From Viola odorata (lineage: Eukaryota; Streptophyta; Magnoliopsida; Malpighiales; Violaceae): a stretch of DNA of 64,000 nt. The notes beneath the pieces were generated by a model. The model did not search any database. It was not told the origin of the DNA and saw only the letters and a list, made by a program, of their open reading frames with translations. This document shows positions 1 through 11,528 of the stretch, piece after piece (positions within the stretch are counted from its first letter, which is position 1; the number at the start of each line of letters is the position of its first letter). Made by a program: the position numbers and the translations under genes. The DNA lies in contig OY829541.1 of the NCBI GenBank assembly GCA_963691705.1, positions 40,007,661 through 40,071,660 of the forward strand. The letters run 5' to 3'.

Positions 1-273
1 TTTCCAATCTTAAAGTCCATTCCAAATTATCTTCTTCATCGTCCGAGGCAAATACCTCTAGCTTGTTGTACACTACACAACTTTATTCGAATGGAAGATA
101 GAGTTGATCAACTATTCACAGAATATGGTACAGAAGGTCAGCAAAATTTAGACGAGAACGAAGCTAATGTGACGCAAGAAGGTATTCAAGTGGATATGTC
201 CCAACAACAACTAATGAATGACGTTAGAGAAGATATTGCAAATCAATTATGGTCTCATTATAATAATTGTTAG
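1..273 (+). pseudogene. PIF/Harbinger transposase C-terminal remnant, unit 0 (cut by window)
   Basis: The frame is open from the window edge to TAG at 271-273. It contains the C-terminal part of a DDE_Tnp_4-type transposase (FPILKSIPNY, PLACCTLHNFIRMEDR) and the tail ending SHYNNC. It lacks the catalytic core. Confidence 0.85.
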
Positions 274-324
274 AATATGAAGAAGTAACAATTTAAATTA
301 AGTATGTTTTGAATGTTGATATTT

Positions 325-545
325 GTGGTATTCACGTAATGAACAAATAATTCAAGACTATTTTATATGTATTTTATTTTCATAAACGGAATTATTATAT
401 TTATACTTGATCTTAGGTGAATACGATTTCGAGTTTGTAGTATTCACGTCATGAACAAATAATTCAAGACATGTATTTTATTTTCATGAACGGAATTATT
501 ATATTTATATTTGATCTTTAACGTGAATAGATTTAGCATATTTAT
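325..545. repeat. 112-bp direct duplication in the element's 3' region
   Basis: GTGGTATTCACG at 325 and GTAGTATTCACG at 437 start two diverged copies that share the landmarks GAACAAATAATTCAAGAC and CGGAATTATTATATTTATA. The duplication is present in every unit and in both dispersed copies, so it is an ancestral feature of the family's 3' untranslated region. Confidence 0.75.
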
Positions 546-1217
546 AAATTATGAGGGTAGAAATGTCCAAAATAACATTGTTTCTTTTTTATGTTAACAA
601 TATGGATCGTTTGAGCTAAAAAAAAAAAATAATTTGGAATTTTTTTTTTGGAAAACTTAAAAAATGGCGTTTCCAGAATTTTCCAAATTTGTAGTGTTAA
701 TTCTGGAAAACTGAATAGTAATTGGAGAACTGAAAAATTTTCTGAAAATTTTCCATTTGGGAAAATGTTGCTGTGAAACAGATTTTGGAAATATTTCCAA
801 TTTTTAGAAAATTTTCCAAAAATTAAACAACCCTTAAATGGCTTGTGCTTTTGAATCTAAACATGAATATGTTTACCATACTTATATTTGATCTTTAATA
901 AACTTAAAATGGGCTACTATTTAGTTTATTAATCTTAACAAAAAAATAACATTAGCATTATTTTTTAATTAAAATAAAATTTATTTAATAATAGTAGTAG
1001 TTTTTTTTTTCAAAAAAGTAAGAAATAGTTGTTAGGTGAATACGATTTTGAGTTTTCTAAGGTTGGAAAATGAAGGCTGGAAAACAGAAAACGTACTGTA
1101 GCTGTGAAACAGAATTTTGGAAAACAGAAATAATTCCGGAAATAACTCCAGATGGAAAATTTTAAAAAACAGAAATAACTCCAAACAGAATTAATTCCGT
1201 TATGAAACGCAGCTTAA

Positions 1218-1236
1218 GGTGCTGTTTAGTTACGGA
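1218..1236 (+). repeat. 5' terminal inverted repeat of array unit 1
   Basis: GGTGCTGTTTAGTTACGGA. Against the reverse complement of the 3' end of the dispersed copies (GGCTGCGTTTCATAACGGA), 12 of 19 positions agree ungapped. Imperfect termini beginning GG and containing TGTTT/CGTTT fit plant PIF/Harbinger and Tourist elements. The same terminus starts every array unit; unit 12 has GGTACTG instead. Confidence 0.8.
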
Positions 1237-1368
1237 GAATTTTTTGAAAATTTTCCAAAACTGGAATTATTTCTAAAATCTGTTTCACAGTCAAAAAATT
1301 CCATTTTGGAAAATTTTCGGAAATATTTCCATTTGGAAAACATTTTTCAAATTTTTAAATTTTTTTTT

Positions 1369-1830
1369 TTTTTACTTTAGTTCAATAACTTCATATTGTT
1401 AATCTAAACAAAATATATATGTTATTTTAGACATGTCTACCCTCGTAATTTTGATAATTAATATGTAGATTGATACAAATTGTAATAAAAATACTTCATA
1501 ATTGATATTTAACTAACTGATACTCCTAATTAAAATCATACGAGTAAAATTCAATAACCAACCGTGTTATAAGAAATTTCATGGCACGTGGCGCACCAAT
1601 GGCTTAATTAATTATGATTTAACTAACTAATGTTCGGTCACCTTTCTCATTTTGATTTTGCAGATTAATAAATATGAATTCAATTTTAATTTTAAAAAAT
1701 CAATTAAATGAGCTCATATTAAAGTTACACTTATATGTAACGAATATATTTAATAATTTTTCATTTTAAAAAATTAAAATTAATAGATACACATAGGACT
1801 CACTCACTCCTAATATTAAATAATTTGTAG
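1369..1830. repeat. Segment A, copy 1 within unit 1
   Basis: An AT-rich segment starting ACTTTAGTTCAATAACTTCAT and containing the landmarks GACATGTCTACCCTCG, GTGGCGCACCAATGG and GTTCGGTCACC. A second copy follows at about 1915-2275 and a 3'-part copy at about 3239-3330. The dispersed plus-strand element has it once (53862-54390), upstream of its transposase. That suggests one copy is ancestral and the array unit gained extra copies through internal rearrangement. Confidence 0.8.
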
Positions 1831-1914
1831 TATGTTTGGAAATATTTCCATTTGGAAAACATTTTCCAAATTTTCGGAAATATTTCCATTTGGAAAACAT
1901 TTTCCAATTTTTTT

Positions 1915-2275
1915 TTATTACTTTAGTTCAATAAATTCATATTGTTAATCTAAAAATAATAATGTTATTTTAGACATGTCTGCCCTCGTAATTTTGATGA
2001 TTAATATGTAGACTGATACAAATTGTAATAAAAATACTTCATAATTGATATTGAACTAACTAATACTCCTAATTAAAACCATACGAGTAAAATTCAATAA
2101 CCAACCATCTTATAAGAAATTTTATGGTATGTGGCGCACCAATGGTTTAATTAATTATGATTTAACTAACTAATGTTCGGTCACTTTTCTCATTTTGATT
2201 TTGCAAATTAATAAATATGAATTTACTTTTAATTTTAAAAAATCAATTAAATGAGTTGACAATAAAATTGAATTA
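1915..2275. repeat. Segment A, copy 2 within unit 1
   Basis: Direct duplicate of 1369-1740 with scattered differences, for example GACATGTCTGCCCTCG for GACATGTCTACCCTCG and TATGTGGCGCACC for CACGTGGCGCACC. The divergence between copies 1 and 2 is far greater than between array units, so this duplication predates the array. Confidence 0.8.
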
Positions 2276-2304
2276 ACAATAGTAGTAGTTTTTTTTTCAT
2301 TGTT

Positions 2305-2480
2305 TTTTAATTACGGAGAATTTTTTGAAAATTCCATTCTGAATTTACTTACAGGGATTTTCTGAAAATTTTCCAAAACTGGATATATTTCCAAAATTTG
2401 TTGCACAACAATATTTTTCTCCAAATGAAATTAATTCCAAAATTTTCCATTTGGAAAACCAATCCCATCCCGCCACGTCA
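2305..2480. repeat. Internal element-terminus-like sequence in unit 1
   Basis: TTAATTACGGAGAATTTTTTGAAAATT at about 2307-2333 closely matches the unit's own 5' terminal region (TTAGTTACGGAGAATTTTTTGAAAATT at 1225-1251). TTTTCCAAAACTGGA follows in both. It looks like a fossil 5' end inside the unit, implying the non-autonomous element is a composite of two related ends. Confidence 0.65.
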
Positions 2481-2884
2481 TAAGACCCATTTTTTAAATA
2501 TTAGTTTGAAGGGAGTATTTTAGGCGGGAAAAAAATTCTAAATTAATTCTAAATAAGTTTAAAACCCATTTATAAAATATTAAGAAAAATAAGAAAAGTG
2601 GATATATAATTACTAATCTTGAGATGAAGATTATGTTTTTGTAACTTTTAATTTATTTTGTTCAAAGTATTAAGTAAGAAGATTGAGTTTTTGTATGAAA
2701 GAAAAATTAAAAATGATGAGAGAGAGTAAAGTTGACCTGTAGACCCCACTTTGGAAATAAAGTGAAGAAATTTTTGGAAAACATCAAATATGGTGTTTCC
2801 AAAAGTTGGAGTATTTGTAGTGTTAATTTTGGAATTATTTCCAAAACTGAATAGTAATTGGAGAATTGGAAAAAATTTCAATTT

Positions 2885-3080
2885 TTGAAAAATTTTCCAA
2901 AAATTAAACAACCCTTAAATGGCTTGTGCTTTTGAATTTAAACATGAATATGTTTACCATACTGATATTTGATCTTTAATAAACTTAAAATGGGCTACTA
3001 TTTAGTTTATTAATCTTAACAAAAAAATAACATTAGCATTATTTTTTAATTAAAATAAAATTGATTTAACAATAGTAGTA
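2885..3080. repeat. Segment B, copy 1 within unit 1
   Basis: The landmarks TTAAACAACCCTTAAATGGC, ATGTTTACCATACTGATATT and AATGGGCTACTATTTAG occur here and again at about 4254-4450 near the 3' end of the same unit. The dispersed plus-strand copy has only the 3'-end version (about 56820-57020). Copy 1 therefore appears to be an ectopic duplicate placed upstream of the transposase tail. Confidence 0.78.
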
Positions 3081-3332
3081 GTAATTAAAATAAAATTGAT
3101 TCAACACGAGGAATCTCACTTGAAATGAATAAGATCCCGAACCAAAAATACTAAAATATGCAATAAAATGAAACAAAATAAATAGTAATCATAAAGAAAA
3201 AGTTCGATTTAAGGTCCGAATTTACTCGCTCAGAATCCTCAATAAATATGAATTCACTTTTAATTTTAAAAAATCAATTAAATGAGCTCATATTAAAATT
3301 ACACTTATATGTAACGAGAAAATTACACTTAT

Positions 3333-3710
3333 TTTCGTGGATGAGGAAGGATAACAAGAAAATATGCATTGTTTAACTATCGACATTCGTCATTGAGAAA
3401 TGTGATTGAAAGGGCTTTTGGCGTTCTGAAGGCTAGATTTCCAATCTTAAAGTCCATTCCAAATTATCTTCTTCATCGTCCGAGGCAAATACCTCTAGCT
3501 TGTTGTACACTACACAACTTTATTCGAATGGAAGATAGAGTTGATCAACTATTCACAGAATATGGTACAGAAGGTCAGCAAAATTTAGACGAGAACGAAG
3601 CTAATGTGACGCAAGAAGGTATTCAAGTGGATATGTCCCAACAACAACTAATGAATGACGTTAGAGAAGATATTGCAAATCAATTATGGTCTCATTATAA
3701 TAATTGTTAG
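3333..3710 (+). pseudogene. PIF/Harbinger transposase C-terminal remnant, unit 1
   Basis: Homology to the transposase of the dispersed copy (55826-56289) starts abruptly at about 3331, directly after segment A copy 3. The reading is FRG-stop-GRITRKYALFNYRHSS: TGA at 3342-3344 replaces the CGA (Arg) of the dispersed copy, a C-to-T change at CG. About 113 codons then stay open to TAG at 3708-3710. VIERAFGVLK carries the last catalytic Glu, followed by FPILKSIPNY and CCTLHNFIR. The two catalytic Asp regions are absent, and no ATG occurs in frame until MEDRVDQ in mid-fragment. A functional transposase cannot be made from this unit. Confidence 0.9.
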
Positions 3711-4632
3711 AATATGAAGAAGTAACAATTTAAATTAAGTATGTTTTGAATGTTGATATTTGTGGTATTCACGTAATGAACAAATAATTCAAGACTATTT
3801 TATATGTATTTTATTTTCATAAACGGAATTATTATATTTATACTTGATCTTAGGTGAATACGATTTCGAGTTTGTAGTATTCACGTCATGAACAAATAAT
3901 TCAAGACATGTATTTTATTTTCATGAACGGAATTATTATATTTATATTTGATCTTTAACGTGAATAGATTTAGCATATTTATAAATTATGAGGGTAGAAA
4001 TGTCCAAAATAACATTGTTTCTTTTTTATGTTAACAATATGGATCGTTTGAGCTAAAAAAAAAAAATAATTTGGAATTTTTTTTTTGGAAAACTTAAAAA
4101 ATGGCGTTTCCAGAATTTTCCAAATTTGTAGTGTTAATTCTGGAAAACTGAATAGTAATTGGAGAACTGAAAAATTTTCTGAAAATTTTCCATTTGGGAA
4201 AATGTTGCTGTGAAACAGATTTTGGAAATATTTCCAATTTTTAGAAAATTTTCCAAAAATTAAACAACCCTTAAATGGCTTGTGCTTTTGAATCTAAACA
4301 TGAATATGTTTACCATACTTATATTTGATCTTTAATAAACTTAAAATGGGCTACTATTTAGTTTATTAATCTTAACAAAAAAATAACATTAGCATTATTT
4401 TTTAATTAAAATAAAATTTATTTAATAATAGTAGTAGTTTTTTTTTTCAAAAAAGTAAGAAATAGTTGTTAGGTGAATACGATTTTGAGTTTTCTAAGGT
4501 TGGAAAATGAAGGCTGGAAAACAGAAAACGTACTGTAGCTGTGAAACAGAATTTTGGAAAACAGAAATAATTCCGGAAATAACTCCAGATGGAAAATTTT
4601 AAAAAACAGAAATAACTCCAAACAGAATTAAT

Positions 4633-4651
4633 TCCGTTATGAAACGCAGCT
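4633..4651 (-). repeat. 3' terminal inverted repeat of array unit 1
   Basis: The unit ends TCCGTTATGAAACGCAGCT. Array units end in T where both dispersed copies end in C (CGCAGCC). This makes every inter-unit junction read TTAA rather than CTAA. Confidence 0.78.
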
Positions 4652-4654
4652 TAA
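4652..4654. repeat. Single TAA shared between two tandem elements
   Basis: TAA lies between the 3' end of unit 1 and the 5' end of unit 2. The same TAA occurs at 1215, 8089, 11526, 14963, 19435, 22872, 26309, 29746, 33183, 36619, 40056 and 43493. PIF/Harbinger elements duplicate a 3-bp TWA target, so TAA-element-TAA-element-TAA is what successive insertions into a flanking TAA, or tandem amplification of such a dimer, would leave. Confidence 0.85.
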
Positions 4655-7600
4655 GGTGCTGTTTAGTTACGGAGAATTTTTTGAAAATTTTCCAAAACTG
4701 GAATTATTTCTAAAATCTGTTTCACAGTCAAAAAATTCCATTTTGGAAAATTTTCGGAAATATTTCCATTTGGAAAACATTTTTCAAATTTTTAAATTTT
4801 TTTTTTTTTTACTTTAGTTCAATAACTTCATATTGTTAATCTAAACAAAATATATATGTTATTTTAGACATGTCTACCCTCGTAATTTTGATAATTAATA
4901 TGTAGATTGATACAAATTGTAATAAAAATACTTCATAATTGATATTTAACTAACTGATACTCCTAATTAAAATCATACGAGTAAAATTCAATAACCAACC
5001 GTGTTATAAGAAATTTCATGGCACGTGGCGCACCAATGGCTTAATTAATTATGATTTAACTAACTAATGTTCGGTCACCTTTCTCATTTTGATTTTGCAG
5101 ATTAATAAATATGAATTCAATTTTAATTTTAAAAAATCAATTAAATGAGCTCATATTAAAGTTACACTTATATGTAACGAATATATTTAATAATTTTTCA
5201 TTTTAAAAAATTAAAATTAATAGATACACATAGGACTCACTCACTCCTAATATTAAATAATTTGTAGTATGTTTGGAAATATTTCCATTTGGAAAACATT
5301 TTCCAAATTTTCGGAAATATTTCCATTTGGAAAACATTTTCCAATTTTTTTTTATTACTTTAGTTCAATAAATTCATATTGTTAATCTAAAAATAATAAT
5401 GTTATTTTAGACATGTCTGCCCTCGTAATTTTGATGATTAATATGTAGATTGATACAAATTGTAATAAAAATACTTCATAATTGATATTGAACTAACTAA
5501 TACTCCTAATTAAAACCATACGAGTAAAATTCAATAACCAACCATCTTATAAGAAATTTTATGGTATGTGGCGCACCAATGGTTTAATTAATTATGATTT
5601 AACTAACTAATGTTCGGTCACTTTTCTCATTTTGATTTTGCAAATTAATAAATATGAATTTACTTTTAATTTTAAAAAATCAATTAAATGAGTTGACAAT
5701 AAAATTGAATTAACAATAGTAGTAGTTTTTTTTTCATTGTTTTTTAATTACGGAGAATTTTTTGAAAATTCCATTCTGAATTTACTTACAGGGATTTTCT
5801 GAAAATTTTCCAAAACTGGATATATTTCCAAAATTTGTTGCACAACAATATTTTTCTCCAAATGAAATTAATTCCAAAATTTTCCATTTGGAAAACCAAT
5901 CCCATCCCGCCACGTCATAAGACCCATTTTTTAAATATTAGTTTGAAGGGAGTATTTTAGGCGGGAAAAAAATTCTAAATTAATTCTAAATAAGTTTAAA
6001 ACCCATTTATAAAATATTAAGAAAAATAAGAAAAGTGGATATATAATTACTAATCTTGAGATGAAGATTATGTTTTTGTAACTTTTAATTTATTTTGTTC
6101 AAAGTATTAAGTAAGAAGATTGAGTTTTTGTATGAAAGAAAAATTAAAAATGATGAGAGAGAGTAAAGTTGACCTGTAGACCCCACTTTGGAAATAAAGT
6201 GAAGAAATTTTTGGAAAACATCAAATATGGTGTTTCCAAAAGTTGGAGTATTTGTAGTGTTAATTTTGGAATTATTTCCAAAACTGAATAGTAATTGGAG
6301 AATTGGAAAAAATTTCAATTTTTGAAAAATTTTCCAAAAATTAAACAACCCTTAAATGGCTTGTGCTTTTGAATTTAAACATGAATATGTTTACCATACT
6401 GATATTTGATCTTTAATAAACTTAAAATGGGCTACTATTTAGTTTATTAATCTTAACAAAAAAATAACATTAGCATTATTTTTTAATTAAAATAAAATTG
6501 ATTTAACAATAGTAGTAGTAATTAAAATAAAATTGATTCAACACGAGGAATCTCACTTGAAATGAATAAGATCCCGAACCAAAAATACTAAAATATGCAA
6601 TAAAATGAAACAAAATAAATAGTAATCATAAAGAAAAAGTTCGATTTAAGGTCCGAATTTACTCGCTCAGAATCCTCAATAAATATGAATTCACTTTTAA
6701 TTTTAAAAAATCAATTAAATGAGCTCATATTAAAATTACACTTATATGTAACGAGAAAATTACACTTATTTTCGTGGATGAGGAAGGATAACAAGAAAAT
6801 ATGCATTGTTTAACTATCGACATTCGTCATTGAGAAATGTGATTGAAAGGGCTTTTGGCGTTCTGAAGGCTAGATTTCCAATCTTAAAGTCCATTCCAAA
6901 TTATCTTCTTCATCGTCCGAGGCAAATACCTCTAGCTTGTTGTACACTACACAACTTTATTCGAATGGAAGATAGAGTTGATCAACTATTCACAGAATAT
7001 GGTACAGAAGGTCAGCAAAATTTAGACGAGAACGAAGCTAATGTGACGCAAGAAGGTATTCAAGTGGATATGTCCCAACAACAACTAATGAATGACGTTA
7101 GAGAAGATATTGCAAATCAATTATGGTCTCATTATAATAATTGTTAGAATATGAAGAAGTAACAATTTAAATTAAGTATGTTTTGAATGTTGATATTTGT
7201 GGTATTCACGTAATGAACAAATAATTCAAGACTATTTTATATGTATTTTATTTTCATAAACGGAATTATTATATTTATACTTGATCTTAGGTGAATACGA
7301 TTTCGAGTTTGTAGTATTCACGTCATGAACAAATAATTCAAGACATGTATTTTATTTTCATGAACGGAATTATTATATTTATATTTGATCTTTAACGTGA
7401 ATAGATTTAGCATATTTATAAATTATGAGGGTAGAAATGTCCAAAATAACATTGTTTCTTTTTTATGTTAACAATATGGATCGTTTGAGCTAAAAAAAAA
7501 AAATAATTTGGAATTTTTTTTTTGGAAAACTTAAAAAATGGCGTTTCCAGAATTTTCCAAATTTGTAGTGTTAATTCTGGAAAACTGAATAGTAATTGGA

Positions 7601-8088
7601 GAACTGAAAAATTTTCTGAAAATTTTCCATTTGGGAAAATGTTGCTGTGAAACAGATTTTGGAAATATTTCCAATTTTTAGAAAATTTTCCAAAAATTAA
7701 ACAACCCTTAAATGGCTTGTGCTTTTGAATCTAAACATGAATATGTTTACCATACTTATATTTGATCTTTAATAAACTTAAAATGGGCTACTATTTAGTT
7801 TATTAATCTTAACAAAAAAATAACATTAGCATTATTTTTTAATTAAAATAAAATTTATTTAATAATAGTAGTAGTTTTTTTTTTCAAAAAAGTAAGAAAT
7901 AGTTGTTAGGTGAATACGATTTTGAGTTTTCTAAGGTTGGAAAATGAAGGCTGGAAAACAGAAAACGTACTGTAGCTGTGAAACAGAATTTTGGAAAACA
8001 GAAATAATTCCGGAAATAACTCCAGATGGAAAATTTTAAAAAACAGAAATAACTCCAAACAGAATTAATTCCGTTATGAAACGCAGCT
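4655..8088 (+). mobile_element. Array unit 2, complete
   Basis: 3434 bp with the reference unit's layout and termini. It has T where unit 1 has the private C (at 5450). No other difference was spotted by eye. Confidence 0.92.
6770..7147 (+). pseudogene. Transposase remnant, unit 2
   Basis: Same fragment and same in-frame TGA as unit 1, with an identical predicted tail. Confidence 0.88.
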
Positions 8089-8091
8089 TAA

Positions 8092-11000
8092 GGTGCTGTT
8101 TAGTTACGGAGAATTTTTTGAAAATTTTCCAAAACTGGAATTATTTCTAAAATCTGTTTCACAGTCAAAAAATTCCATTTTGGAAAATTTTCGGAAATAT
8201 TTCCATTTGGAAAACATTTTTCAAATTTTTAAATTTTTTTTTTTTTTACTTTAGTTCAATAACTTCATATTGTTAATCTAAACAAAATATATATGTTATT
8301 TTAGACATGTCTACCCTCGTAATTTTGATAATTAATATGTAGATTGATACAAATTGTAATAAAAATACTTCATAATTGATATTTAACTAACTGATACTCC
8401 TAATTAAAATCATACGAGTAAAATTCAATAACCAACCGTGTTATAAGAAATTTCATGGCACGTGGCGCACCAATGGCTTAATTAATTATGATTTAACTAA
8501 CTAATGTTCGGTCACCTTTCTCATTTTGATTTTGCAGATTAATAAATATGAATTCAATTTTAATTTTAAAAAATCAATTAAATGAGCTCATATTAAAGTT
8601 ACACTTATATGTAACGAATATATTTAATAATTTTTCATTTTAAAAAATTAAAATTAATAGATACACATAGGACTCACTCACTCCTAATATTAAATAATTT
8701 GTAGTATGTTTGGAAATATTTCCATTTGGAAAACATTTTCCAAATTTTCGGAAATATTTCCATTTGGAAAACATTTTCCAATTTTTTTTTATTACTTTAG
8801 TTCAATAAATTCATATTGTTAATCTAAAAATAATAATGTTATTTTAGACATGTCTGCCCTCGTAATTTTGATGATTAATATGTAGATTGATACAAATTGT
8901 AATAAAAATACTTCATAATTGATATTGAACTAACTAATACTCCTAATTAAAACCATACGAGTAAAATTCAATAACCAACCATCTTATAAGAAATTTTATG
9001 GTATGTGGCGCACCAATGGTTTAATTAATTATGATTTAACTAACTAATGTTCGGTCACTTTTCTCATTTTGATTTTGCAAATTAATAAATATGAATTTAC
9101 TTTTAATTTTAAAAAATCAATTAAATGAGTTGACAATAAAATTGAATTAACAATAGTAGTAGTTTTTTTTTCATTGTTTTTTAATTACGGAGAATTTTTT
9201 GAAAATTCCATTCTGAATTTACTTACAGGGATTTTCTGAAAATTTTCCAAAACTGGATATATTTCCAAAATTTGTTGCACAACAATATTTTTCTCCAAAT
9301 GAAATTAATTCCAAAATTTTCCATTTGGAAAACCAATCCCATCCCGCCACGTCATAAGACCCATTTTTTAAATATTAGTTTGAAGGGAGTATTTTAGGCG
9401 GGAAAAAAATTCTAAATTAATTCTAAATAAGTTTAAAACCCATTTATAAAATATTAAGAAAAATAAGAAAAGTGGATATATAATTACTAATCTTGAGATG
9501 AAGATTATGTTTTTGTAACTTTTAATTTATTTTGTTCAAAGTATTAAGTAAGAAGATTGAGTTTTTGTATGAAAGAAAAATTAAAAATGATGAGAGAGAG
9601 TAAAGTTGACCTGTAGACCCCACTTTGGAAATAAAGTGAAGAAATTTTTGGAAAACATCAAATATGGTGTTTCCAAAAGTTGGAGTATTTGTAGTGTTAA
9701 TTTTGGAATTATTTCCAAAACTGAATAGTAATTGGAGAATTGGAAAAAATTTCAATTTTTGAAAAATTTTCCAAAAATTAAACAACCCTTAAATGGCTTG
9801 TGCTTTTGAATTTAAACATGAATATGTTTACCATACTGATATTTGATCTTTAATAAACTTAAAATGGGCTACTATTTAGTTTATTAATCTTAACAAAAAA
9901 ATAACATTAGCATTATTTTTTAATTAAAATAAAATTGATTTAACAATAGTAGTAGTAATTAAAATAAAATTGATTCAACACGAGGAATCTCACTTGAAAT
10001 GAATAAGATCCCGAACCAAAAATACTAAAATATGCAATAAAATGAAACAAAATAAATAGTAATCATAAAGAAAAAGTTCGATTTAAGGTCCGAATTTACT
10101 CGCTCAGAATCCTCAATAAATATGAATTCACTTTTAATTTTAAAAAATCAATTAAATGAGCTCATATTAAAATTACACTTATATGTAACGAGAAAATTAC
10201 ACTTATTTTCGTGGATGAGGAAGGATAACAAGAAAATATGCATTGTTTAACTATCGACATTCGTCATTGAGAAATGTGATTGAAAGGGCTTTTGGCGTTC
10301 TGAAGGCTAGATTTCCAATCTTAAAGTCCATTCCAAATTATCTTCTTCATCGTCCGAGGCAAATACCTCTAGCTTGTTGTACACTACACAACTTTATTCG
10401 AATGGAAGATAGAGTTGATCAACTATTCACAGAATATGGTACAGAAGGTCAGCAAAATTTAGACGAGAACGAAGCTAATGTGACGCAAGAAGGTATTCAA
10501 GTGGATATGTCCCAACAACAACTAATGAATGACGTTAGAGAAGATATTGCAAATCAATTATGGTCTCATTATAATAATTGTTAGAATATGAAGAAGTAAC
10601 AATTTAAATTAAGTATGTTTTGAATGTTGATATTTGTGGTATTCACGTAATGAACAAATAATTCAAGACTATTTTATATGTATTTTATTTTCATAAACGG
10701 AATTATTATATTTATACTTGATCTTAGGTGAATACGATTTCGAGTTTGTAGTATTCACGTCATGAACAAATAATTCAAGACATGTATTTTATTTTCATGA
10801 ACGGAATTATTATATTTATATTTGATCTTTAACGTGAATAGATTTAGCATATTTATAAATTATGAGGGTAGAAATGTCCAAAATAACATTGTTTCTTTTT
10901 TATGTTAACAATATGGATCGTTTGAGCTAAAAAAAAAAAATAATTTGGAATTTTTTTTTTGGAAAACTTAAAAAATGGCGTTTCCAGAATTTTCCAAATT

Positions 11001-11525
11001 TGTAGTGTTAATTCTGGAAAACTGAATAGTAATTGGAGAACTGAAAAATTTTCTGAAAATTTTCCATTTGGGAAAATGTTGCTGTGAAACAGATTTTGGA
11101 AATATTTCCAATTTTTAGAAAATTTTCCAAAAATTAAACAACCCTTAAATGGCTTGTGCTTTTGAATCTAAACATGAATATGTTTACCATACTTATATTT
11201 GATCTTTAATAAACTTAAAATGGGCTACTATTTAGTTTATTAATCTTAACAAAAAAATAACATTAGCATTATTTTTTAATTAAAATAAAATTTATTTAAT
11301 AATAGTAGTAGTTTTTTTTTTCAAAAAAGTAAGAAATAGTTGTTAGGTGAATACGATTTTGAGTTTTCTAAGGTTGGAAAATGAAGGCTGGAAAACAGAA
11401 AACGTACTGTAGCTGTGAAACAGAATTTTGGAAAACAGAAATAATTCCGGAAATAACTCCAGATGGAAAATTTTAAAAAACAGAAATAACTCCAAACAGA
11501 ATTAATTCCGTTATGAAACGCAGCT
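8092..11525 (+). mobile_element. Array unit 3, complete
   Basis: 3434 bp between TAA at 8089-8091 and 11526-11528. No difference from unit 2 was noticed by eye. Confidence 0.92.
10207..10584 (+). pseudogene. Transposase remnant, unit 3
   Basis: Same fragment and same in-frame TGA as unit 1. Confidence 0.88.
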
Positions 11526-11528
11526 TAA

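Larger units (their letters stand above)
1..1214 (+). mobile_element. Array unit 0, 3' part of a PIF/Harbinger element cut by the window edge
   Basis: The sequence matches phase 3438-4651 of the next unit. It holds the transposase tail (1-273), a 3' region with a 112-bp direct duplication, an AT-rich 3' segment and the 3' terminus CGCAGCT at 1208-1214, followed by the junction TAA at 1215-1217. Confidence 0.9.
1218..4651 (+). mobile_element. Array unit 1, complete non-autonomous PIF/Harbinger element (3434 bp)
   Basis: This is the reference unit for this annotation. In order it has: a 5' terminus and TTTCCAAA-rich subterminal region (1218-1368); segment A copy 1 (1369-1830); palindromic TTTCCAAA motifs; segment A copy 2 (about 1915-2275); an internal terminus-like stretch (about 2305-2480); a unique stretch (2480-2880); segment B copy 1 (about 2885-3080); a linker; segment A copy 3 (about 3239-3330); the transposase tail (3333-3710); the 3' region; segment B copy 2 (about 4254-4450); and the 3' terminus. 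TAA is present at 1215-1217 and 4652-4654. A private C at 2013 replaces the T of the other units. Without a complete transposase it must rely on a source elsewhere to move. Confidence 0.93.

Noticed and set aside
1215..1218. piggyBac assignment because junctions read TTAA
   Set aside because: The dispersed copies are flanked by TAA/TTA with CGCAGCC ends, and the transposase is DDE_Tnp_4 type, so the extra T is the element's terminal base.
2648..2911. An 87-codon minus-strand open frame repeated in every array unit and still open in the minus-strand copy (60336-60599)
   Set aside because: Its residues come from the TTTCCAAA/GGAAA motif family and AT-rich DNA, it shows no domain, and it overlaps segment B. 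Openness across copies reflects recent common origin, and the one diverged copy is weak evidence for selection.
3369..3710. A 113-codon plus-strand frame as an intact small gene
   Set aside because: It would have to start at TTG. The homologous frame continues upstream through a TGA, and the fragment is only the tail of a transposase.
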